Position numbers and translations under genes: made by a program | The notes under the pieces: generated by a model | Databases searched by the model: none | Told to the model about the DNA's origin: nothing | The model's input: only the letters and a program-made list of their open reading frames with translations | Assembly (NCBI GenBank): GCA_016182435.1 | Contig: JACPGN010000052.1 | Span: forward strand, 1 to 5,377 | Reading direction: 5' to 3' | DNA length: 5,377 nt | Source of the DNA: Lentisphaerota bacterium | GTDB lineage: Bacteria > Verrucomicrobiota > Kiritimatiellia > JAAZAB01 | Shown: positions 1-4,095 of the stretch, piece by piece | Layout of the letters: the number at the start of each line of letters is the position of its first letter | How positions within the stretch are numbered: position 1 is the first letter of the stretch

Positions 1-915
1 CAGCGCATCATCTTGCCGCGCCCGGTCAGCGCCGAGGAATCCGTGTTGCGCGACGCGCTTTTGCCGCAGATGATCGAGACCCTCGGCCGCAACCGCGCGC
101 GCCAGGTTGCCGAAGCGGCCTTCTTTGAAATCGGCCGCGTTTTTTTCCAAAATAACCAGCCGACGTACACCGAAGATGAGCATTTGGTCATCGGCCTGAT
201 GGGCGCGGCGGGCCGAACCGGACTCAAGAAGCGCGCCGCTCCCTCGGAAACCGAAAGTTTCCTCTGGCTCAAGGGCATCCTGGAAGCATTATGCCGCAAG
301 CTGTTGATTCGCGTGGAGGAACGTCCGGCCGGTCCGGCAGTGCCGGAACGGAACTCCGGACTCGCCTTCCGGGAGCTGACCCCGGAGGCGCCGCCCCCGG
401 CGCTTTACGACCTGGATTGTTTTGCCAAGAACCGTGCCGTGGCGATCACCCTGGATGGAACAGCCTGCGGCGTCATGGGGCTTGTCCGCCCGACGCTGGC
501 CGCCGAGTGGCGCTTAGCGGAGCACGTGGCGGTTCTGGAAATCCGGCTCGCGCCACTCCTCGAGCGCTTAACTAATCTTTCCGCGGGGACCTTCTCCGGC
601 AACGAAGTCACGCGAACCGCGTTGCCGGTTTACCCTGCGGTGGCGCGCGATATGGCCCTGCGCATAGGCAACCAGACCCGCCACGGCGACATTGTCAGCG
701 CCATCTGGAAAATTGCGCCAAAGGAGTTGACAACGGTTAAGCTCTTTGATATATATACAGGCGATGAGATTGGTGTGGGCTATAAGAGCATGGCCTATAC
801 CTTGACCTATCGGTCCCCAGACCGGACCTTGACGGACGAGGAAGTCAACCGGCTTCACGAGAACCTCAAGGAGCGGCTGCGGAACGAATTAGCCATAGAG
901 ATCAGAGAAGGTTGA
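1..915 (+). CDS. pheT: Phenylalanyl-tRNA synthetase beta subunit, 3' part (5' end outside window)
   Basis: PheT is the beta subunit of the cytoplasmic alpha2-beta2 enzyme that charges tRNA-Phe. The frame is open from base 1, so the gene is cut by the window edge; 304 residues remain of a family length near 800. Fragment residues 5-45 match the catalytic-like core of PheT (PVSAEESVLRDALLPQM, then FFEIGRVF), the region that usually reads NPLS..SVLR..LLPGLL. Residues about 209-304 are a complete FDX-ACB (anticodon-binding) domain: YPAVARDMAL, VKLFDIYTGDEIG, KSMAYTLTYRSPDRTLTDEEVN. The domain ends at its normal place, one residue pair before the TGA at 913-915, so the C-terminus is intact. A TTG at 13 is not the start, because homology continues upstream of it. 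pheS would be expected further upstream. Confidence is high from the FDX-ACB signature alone. Confidence 0.96.
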   Translation, partial: QRIILPRPVSAEESVLRDALLPQMIETLGRNRARQVAEAAFFEIGRVFFQNNQPTYTEDEHLVIGLMGAAGRTGLKKRAAPSETESFLWLKGILEALCRKLLIRVEERPAGPAVPERNSGLAFRELTPEAPPPALYDLDCFAKNRAVAITLDGTACGVMGLVRPTLAAEWRLAEHVAVLEIRLAPLLERLTNLSAGTFSGNEVTRTALPVYPAVARDMALRIGNQTRHGDIVSAIWKIAPKELTTVKLFDIYTGDEIGVGYKSMAYTLTYRSPDRTLTDEEVNRLHENLKERLRNELAIEIREG

Positions 916-948
916 CGGCAGAGATAAGGATGAAGGCGCTTGTCGGTG

Positions 949-991
949 GCGGGGGAACTCAAGCCCCGCGTAGCGCGGGGCAGTCCCCCGC
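949..991. repeat. Large two-part GC-rich hairpin downstream of pheT
   Basis: An inner stem of 8 bp pairs GCCCCGCG (963-970) with CGCGGGGC (974-981) around a TAG loop. An outer stem pairs bases 949-959 with 982-991, with one bulged A at 956 and an unpaired CAA on the 5' side. It starts 34 bases after the pheT stop and could protect the mRNA 3' end or stall polymerase. There is no T-tract, so it is not a standard intrinsic terminator. It resembles REP-like dispersed palindromes, but only one copy lies in this window. Confidence 0.6.
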
Positions 992-1060
992 AGGCGAGGG
1001 CCCAGGTAAGTATGCCGGGATTCATAGCAGACGGTTTGAAGAATGTAATACGATTCTTTT

Positions 1061-1081
1061 CAGGCATGGCTTCCATGCCTG
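1061..1081. repeat. Perfect 9-bp palindrome, CAGGCATGG-CTT-CCATGCCTG
   Basis: CAGGCATGG (1061-1069) and CCATGCCTG (1073-1081) form a perfect 9-bp stem with a 3-nt loop. The hexamer ACGATT lies on both sides (1050-1055 and 1084-1089), like a short flanking duplication. It could be a dispersed palindromic element, a protein-binding site or an RNA hairpin. No T-run follows it, so a terminator role is unlikely. Confidence 0.55.
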
Positions 1082-1093
1082 TGACGATTGGGG

Positions 1094-1114
1094 CGGCCGG
1101 TTTTTTTCCGGCCG
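1094..1114. repeat. Hairpin with a seven-T loop
   Basis: CGGCCGG (1094-1100) pairs with CCGGCCG (1108-1114), and the loop is seven T residues (1101-1107). The run of T in the loop instead of after the stem is unlike an ordinary intrinsic terminator, and the same holds for the A-run on the other strand. A partial terminator function for pheT cannot be excluded. Otherwise it is one of the clustered palindromes in this gap. Confidence 0.5.
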
Positions 1115-1142
1115 GCCTATTTATTATGGTAGCGGCAACCAA

Positions 1143-1172
1143 CCCGCCTTCGCCCAAGGGGCTACGGTGGGC
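1143..1172. repeat. Stepped inverted repeat resembling a dispersed palindromic element
   Basis: CCCGCC (1143-1148) pairs with GGTGGG (1166-1171, one G-T pair), and an inner GCCC (1152-1155, with G at 1152) pairs with GGGC (1159-1162) around AAG. The wording CGCCTTCGCCCAAGG..CTACGG is very like short dispersed repeats I remember from verrucomicrobial and planctomycetal MAGs; that link is from memory and unchecked. Confidence 0.45.
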
Positions 1173-1311
1173 AGGCAACTCGGCGGCGCGGCAATGTAGT
1201 AGCGCCATTCCTGACGGGCTGCTAACCATCGCGCGGCTGGAGAGCATGGTCCAGCGCCGCCGGACGCCATAAGTCGTAAAAAATCGTTCTTTACCAGTCT
1301 GCCGAAGCCCT

Positions 1312-1328
1312 CTTCCGTGGCACGGAAG
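1312..1328. repeat. Perfect inverted repeat just upstream of the 6S RNA candidate
   Basis: CTTCCGTG (1312-1319) and CACGGAAG (1321-1328) are exact complements around a single G. As RNA it would fold with about a 3-nt loop. It lies 13-29 bases before the inferred RNA 5' end, where a promoter would be expected. It may therefore be an operator-like site, or a 5' processing hairpin if the RNA is cut from a longer transcript. Confidence 0.45.
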
Positions 1329-1340
1329 CGCTTCACCCTC

Positions 1341-1530
1341 AGGTGAGTACCCTGCCTGGTGCGTGGTTACGAGCCAAATCTCTGACCCATTAATGTGTGA
1401 TCAGGGAGCTTGAATCCGGTGGCACCCTCAGGCCCCTAAACGGGGATCAGGAACCCATTGGCTAAAGCACCCACCTTAATCGTCGGAACAGAAATTGGTT
1501 TCGTCACGGCCGAGGTGGGGTATTCATTTT
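1341..1530 (+). ncRNA. ssrS: Probable 6S RNA (RNA polymerase-binding regulatory RNA)
   Basis: 6S RNA mimics an open promoter and sequesters housekeeping RNA polymerase holoenzyme. The two ends pair strongly: 1345-1357 (GAGTACCCTGCCT) with 1513-1525 (AGGTGGGGTATTC) gives 13 continuous pairs including three G-T pairs, and A/T and G-T pairs can extend it to 1341/1529. Inside, AGCCAA (1372-1377) pairs with TTGGCT (1458-1463) and TCTGA (1381-1385) with TCAGG (1447-1451), making the apical arm. Between closing stem and arm lies a bubble. Its 3' side carries a small hairpin, CGGAAC (1484-1489) with GTTTCG (1498-1503), as in known 6S RNAs. Length of about 185 nt equals the usual size. The 5' segment CCCTGCCTGGTGCGTGG recalls the conserved CCCTG.GGTGTTCG of alphaproteobacterial 6S (from memory). 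T residues at 1527-1531 after the closing stem fit a terminator-like 3' end. Location near a cyclo-ligase gene is classic for ssrS. Exact ends are uncertain. Confidence 0.8.
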
Positions 1531-1532
1531 TC

Positions 1533-1540
1533 AGGGGGGG
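1533..1540 (+). promoter_or_regulatory. Ribosome binding site of rarA
   Basis: AGGGGGGG ends six bases before the ATG at 1547 and supports that start. It begins only a few bases after the inferred 3' end of the 6S RNA, so the leader of rarA is either very short or includes the 6S RNA itself. Confidence 0.6.
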
Positions 1541-1546
1541 CACGGC

Positions 1547-3097
1547 ATGGACCTCTTCAATCAGCAGCCTTCCGCGGAGACTCTCGCGCGCGCGCCGCTG
1601 GCCACCCGCATGCGGCCCCAGACCATGGCGGAAATCGTCGGCCAGGACCATATCCTCGGCCCCGGCAAGCTGTTGCGGCGCGCCATCGAGTCGGACCGGC
1701 TCGCCAGCCTGATTCTTTATGGCCCGCCGGGCTGCGGCAAAACCTCGCTGGCGGAAGTCATTGCCCGGGTCACGCGCCGGCATTTCGAAAGAACCAGCGG
1801 GGTAGTGGCCAACGTGGCCGTCCTGCGCGAGAAGCTGCACTCCGCCTCCGAACGCCGCCGGAGCCAGGGCCTGCAAACGATCCTCTTCATTGACGAAATC
1901 CACCACTTCAACCGCTCGCAACAGGATATCCTCCTGCCCTACGCTGAAGATGGCGCCATTATCCTGGTCGGCGCCACGGTGCATAACCCCTTTTTCTTTG
2001 TCAATAGTCCGCTCACTTCCCGCTCCCAGATTTTCGAGCTTATTCCGCTCAGCGAAGCTGCCATTATCGCGCTCCTCAAGCGCGCCTTGACCGACGAGCG
2101 CGGCTTGCGCGGAGTGCCCCTGGACGTTGATGACGAAGCCCTCGCGCACCTGGCGCGGATCTGCGAAGGCGACGCCCGCCGCGCGCTCAACGCCCTGGAA
2201 ATTGCCGCGCTGACCACGGCGCCCAACAAGCAAGGGCGCAGCCACATCACCCGCGCCATCGCCGAGGATTCCAGCCAGAAAAAAGCCGTGGTCTATGATC
2301 GCGACGATGACGGCCATTACGACACAATTTCCGCCTTCATCAAAAGCGTGCGGGGCTCCGATCCCCACGCCGCGGTGTACTGGCTGGCCAAGATGCTCTA
2401 TGCCGGCGAAGACCCGCGCTTTATCGCCCGGCGCCTGGTCATCCTGGCCTCGGAAGATATCGGCAATGCCGACCCGCGTGGCTTGTTGCTGGCCGAGGCG
2501 GGAGTGCGCGCCGTGGAATTCGTCGGCATGCCGGAAGCGCGGATCATTCTCGCGCACGTTACGACCTATCTGGCCTGCGCGCCGAAAAGCAATGCGGCCT
2601 ACCTGGCGGTCGAGAACGCGCTGGGCGACGTCAAGGATGGCCGGGTGCTGCCCGTGCCGAAACCATTGCGGGGCGCCGGTTACAAAGGCGCCCAGCGCTT
2701 GGGCCACACGGGTTATAAATACGCTCACGATTACCCCGGCCATTTTGTGGATCAGCCCTATATCCCCACCTCGGCGGTTTATTACGAGCCGACCAGCCAG
2801 GGATACGAAAACACCCTGAAACAGCGCCTGGCTGAGTGGGACCGGGGCAGACGGAAGACGGATGACGGACGACAGACGACAGACACCAGACCGGAGATGA
2901 CGGAAGACAGACGACGGAGGACGGACCAGAGAAAACTAAAGATGGACGACAGACAACAGACGACAGAAGACAGACGGCGGCCTGCCAACCGAAGCCCGGA
3001 GGGCGAAGGCGGGAAGACGGACGACAGACGACGAACTGGAAAAGAGGGAAAGAAGCAAACGCCCAACATCCAACATCGAACATCCAACGCCGAATGA
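1547..3097 (+). CDS. rarA: RarA (MgsA) AAA+ ATPase of replication-fork maintenance, with a repeat-encoded C-terminal tail
   Basis: RarA is a tetrameric AAA+ ATPase, related to clamp-loader subunits and eukaryotic WRNIP1, acting at stalled forks and DNA ends. The 516-residue product shows RMRPQTMAEIVGQDHI (21-36), Walker A GPPGCGKT (59-66), Walker B ILFIDEIHHF (112-121, D116 and E117), sensor 1 GATVHNP (142-148), arginine finger in LTSRS (R159) and sensor 2 GDARRALN (208-215). The RarA-specific C-terminal oligomerisation part is intact, including YDRDDDGHYDTISAFIKS, ARRLVILASEDIGNADP and GYKYAHDYPGHFVDQ (388-402). The family normally ends after about 430-450 residues, which here is near residue 432 (QRLAEWDR). 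Residues 434-516 are a low-complexity basic/acidic tail (KTDDGRQTTD, then KKQTPNIQHRTSNAE) encoded by the heptanucleotide repeat, and the repeat also supplies the TGA. The start at 1547 has a good ribosome binding site and the usual N-terminal length. The core function is very secure; any role of the tail is unknown. Confidence 0.97.
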   Translation: MDLFNQQPSAETLARAPLATRMRPQTMAEIVGQDHILGPGKLLRRAIESDRLASLILYGPPGCGKTSLAEVIARVTRRHFERTSGVVANVAVLREKLHSASERRRSQGLQTILFIDEIHHFNRSQQDILLPYAEDGAIILVGATVHNPFFFVNSPLTSRSQIFELIPLSEAAIIALLKRALTDERGLRGVPLDVDDEALAHLARICEGDARRALNALEIAALTTAPNKQGRSHITRAIAEDSSQKKAVVYDRDDDGHYDTISAFIKSVRGSDPHAAVYWLAKMLYAGEDPRFIARRLVILASEDIGNADPRGLLLAEAGVRAVEFVGMPEARIILAHVTTYLACAPKSNAAYLAVENALGDVKDGRVLPVPKPLRGAGYKGAQRLGHTGYKYAHDYPGHFVDQPYIPTSAVYYEPTSQGYENTLKQRLAEWDRGRRKTDDGRQTTDTRPEMTEDRRRRTDQRKLKMDDRQQTTEDRRRPANRSPEGEGGKTDDRRRTGKEGKKQTPNIQHRTSNAE

Positions 3098-3099
3098 AA
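2850..3099 (+). repeat. Heptanucleotide-phased repeat, copy 1 (3' end of rarA)
   Basis: Bases 2850-2975 divide into 18 consecutive 7-nt units without a slip, mostly GACRGAN (GACGGAA, GACGGAT, GACGGAC, GACAGAC). After a 40-base interruption, 3016-3099 hold 12 more units: three GAC units, a 21-nt linker (TGGAAAA, GAGGGAA, AGAAGCA), then AACNNNN units (AACGCCC, AACATCC, AACATCG, AACATCC, AACGCCG) ending with AATGAAA. It is translated in frame as the RarA tail. Unit variability and lack of spacers rule out CRISPR. Composition (purine-rich top strand, few T) differs sharply from the gene body. Confidence 0.9.
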
Positions 3100-3104
3100 G
3101 AAAA

Positions 3105-3178
3105 GGACGACGGACTAGAAAAGAGGGAAAGAAGCAAACGCCCAACGCCGAAGGGAAAACGACAGACGGCGGAGGAGT
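3105..3178 (+). repeat. Heptanucleotide-phased repeat, copy 2 (intergenic, between rarA and the cyclo-ligase gene)
   Basis: A short copy follows the rarA stop directly. Bases 3105-3149 are identical to 3887-3931 (45 of 45). It carries the GACGGAC unit, the 21-nt linker (TAGAAAA, GAGGGAA, AGAAGCA), two AAC units (AACGCCC, AACGCCG), and then a degenerate return to GACRGAN-like sequence up to about 3178. It is non-coding as far as can be seen, which shows that the repeat is not bound to a protein tail. Confidence 0.85.
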
Positions 3179-3180
3179 GA

Positions 3181-3218
3181 CCACGCGGAACCCTGGCCAG
3201 CGCAGGGCAGGCGCGTGG
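3181..3218. repeat. Nested hairpin upstream of the cyclo-ligase gene
   Basis: CCACGCG (3181-3187) pairs with CGCGTGG (3212-3218), and inside it CCCTG (3191-3195) pairs with CAGGG (3203-3207) around a 7-nt loop. It lies 32 bases before the ATG at 3251. With no T-run it is not a typical terminator; it may be an mRNA structure or a boundary of the repeat insertion. Confidence 0.45.
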
Positions 3219-3250
3219 CAAGCGAATGACCACGAAATGGGCCAACCATC

Positions 3251-3985
3251 ATGACGCGCAAAGAATCAATTCGCAATAAAATCCGCGCGCAACGGGCGGC
3301 CTTGACCGCGCGGGACATCCGGCGCGCCAGCGCGCGCATTCAGCGCGCCGTGCGGAAACTTCCCGAATGGCGCGCGGCGCAGCGGGTGGGCCTTTATCTG
3401 GCTATGCCCAAGGAAGTCCGGACGGCAGAACTCCTGGCCGAGTGCTGGAAAACCCTCCGGCAAGTCCTGGTGCCGGCCTATTCCGCAAAAAAAAGAAACT
3501 ATGATTGGGCCTGGTTGCGCAAGAATGAGCCAATAAAAAAAGGCCATTGGTCGGCGCCGGAGCCCGCGCGGCCGCGCCATACCGCCCGGCAGGTGGACTT
3601 GGTAGTAACGCCGGGCTTGGCGTTTGACCGCCGCGGCGGCCGGCTGGGCCATGGCCGCGGCTATTATGATCGCCTGCTGACCGCACCGGCCGTGGCGAAA
3701 GCATTCAAGGTTGCGCTGGCGTTGGAACGCCAATTGGTTGCGCGCGTGCCAATGAGCGCGCGGGATATTCGCATGGATGCGGTGGTAACGGAACGCGCCG
3801 TGTACCGGCGGCGTCCGCACGCCCGACGACAGACGACAGACAACAGACGACGGACCAGAGACAATGGAAGACAGACGACGGATGACGGACGACGGACTAG
3901 AAAAGAGGGAAAGAAGCAAACGCCCAACGCCCAACTTCAAACGCCCAACGTCGAATGGAAGAACGGGAAGACAGACAACGGATGA
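3251..3985 (+). CDS. fau: 5-formyltetrahydrofolate cyclo-ligase (methenyltetrahydrofolate synthetase), with a repeat-encoded C-terminal tail
   Basis: This cytoplasmic enzyme uses ATP to convert 5-formyl-THF (folinate) to 5,10-methenyl-THF, returning an inhibitory storage form to the one-carbon pool. The family hallmark is clear: VTPGLAFDRRGGRLGHGRGYYDR (119-141), containing the glycine-rich ATP/substrate loop RLGxGxGYYDR. The N-terminal KESIRNKIRAQRAALT (4-19), VGLYLAMPKEVRTAELL (46-62) and ARDIRMDAVVTERAVY (170-185) also fit. A normal protein is about 185-200 residues, which here ends near residue 189. Residues 191-244 (RRQTTDNRRR through KKQTPNAQLQTPNVEWKNG) come from the heptanucleotide repeat. 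No strong ribosome binding site precedes ATG 3251, but this start gives the family N-terminus. In many bacteria the gene (ygfA/fau) lies next to 6S RNA; here rarA is placed between them. Catalytic function is likely intact, since the tail follows the last conserved strand. Confidence 0.95.
   Translation: MTRKESIRNKIRAQRAALTARDIRRASARIQRAVRKLPEWRAAQRVGLYLAMPKEVRTAELLAECWKTLRQVLVPAYSAKKRNYDWAWLRKNEPIKKGHWSAPEPARPRHTARQVDLVVTPGLAFDRRGGRLGHGRGYYDRLLTAPAVAKAFKVALALERQLVARVPMSARDIRMDAVVTERAVYRRRPHARRQTTDNRRRTRDNGRQTTDDGRRTRKEGKKQTPNAQLQTPNVEWKNGKTDNG
3825..3960 (+). repeat. Heptanucleotide-phased repeat, copy 3 (3' end of the cyclo-ligase gene)
   Basis: Bases 3828-3960 divide into 19 consecutive 7-nt units with no slip: ten of the GACRGAN type or close variants, the 21-nt linker TAGAAAA / GAGGGAA / AGAAGCA (3898-3918), five AACNNNN units, and the closing AATGGAA. 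Weaker repeat-like sequence continues to about 3990, including the TGA at 3983-3985. Bases 3887-3931 are identical to 3105-3149. The linker TAG is out of the coding frame here, so the tail stays open. Confidence 0.9.
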
Positions 3986-4038
3986 CGGAAAAGCGTAGAA
4001 TTGCGGGCAAGTTCCGTGTCAGGAAATAACGAAATAAT

Positions 4039-4085
4039 CGCCCCGAGCGCGTCCCGACTCTCCTGGGGTCGGGACAATCGGGGCG
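4039..4085 (+). promoter_or_regulatory. Two-storey hairpin abutting the rny ribosome binding site
   Basis: The upper stem pairs GTCCCGAC (4051-4058) with GTCGGGAC (4068-4075) around a 9-nt loop; the lower stem pairs CGCCCCGA (4039-4046) with TCGGGGCG (4078-4085). Both are perfect 8-bp stems. The lower stem ends on the first base of the GGGAGG ribosome binding site (4085-4090), and the loop contains CTCC, complementary to GGAG in that site. No T-run follows, so leader control, RNA stability or processing is more likely than termination. Confidence 0.6.
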
Positions 4086-4090
4086 GGAGG
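4085..4090 (+). promoter_or_regulatory. Ribosome binding site of rny
   Basis: GGGAGG lies five bases before the ATG at 4096. It fixes the start codon and is the best Shine-Dalgarno match in the window. Confidence 0.75.
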
Positions 4091-4095
4091 AAACA

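Larger units (their letters stand above)
916..1340. other. Intergenic region without a convincing gene; cluster of inverted repeats
   Basis: About 425 bases separate pheT from the 6S RNA candidate. Short frames exist (for example 912-1199 and 940-1272), but none resembles a known protein and they cross the hairpins. zapA, which often follows pheT, is not recognisable on either strand. The stretch is instead packed with perfect or near-perfect inverted repeats (949-991, 1061-1081, 1094-1114, 1143-1172, 1312-1328), plus a weaker one pairing 1236-1241 with 1250-1255. I infer that it is made of dispersed palindromic elements, possibly having replaced zapA. No clear sigma70-type promoter is seen before the RNA. 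Confidence 0.6.

Noticed and set aside
13..15. TTG at 13 as the start of a short pheT-like gene
   Set aside because: The frame is open to base 1 and family homology extends upstream, so it is an internal codon of a truncated gene.
912..1272. Small forward frames that might be zapA or a novel small protein
   Set aside because: The products have no ZapA features, run through strong hairpins, and lack ribosome binding sites.
1282..1530. RNase P RNA, tmRNA or SRP RNA as alternative identity for the structured RNA
   Set aside because: The conserved signatures of these RNAs (RNase P core words, tmRNA ends, SRP GGAAG tetraloop region) were not seen.
1436..2743. 435-codon antisense frame opposite rarA
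   Set aside because: It lies wholly over a clearly coding gene with intact AAA+ motifs, has no recognisable domain, and is explained by GC-rich codon bias.
2631..3245. Antisense frames rich in SSVVR/LPSS words over the repeat
   Set aside because: They are the reverse reading of the heptanucleotide repeat, which lacks stops for compositional reasons.
2850..3960. CRISPR array
   Set aside because: The units are 7 nt, variable and contiguous, without spacers of 25-45 nt and without cas genes.
4001..4038. Sigma70 promoter for rny (TTGCGG followed by AAATAA or AATAAT)
   Set aside because: The -10 candidates match poorly or lie at the wrong spacing, so no promoter can be supported.
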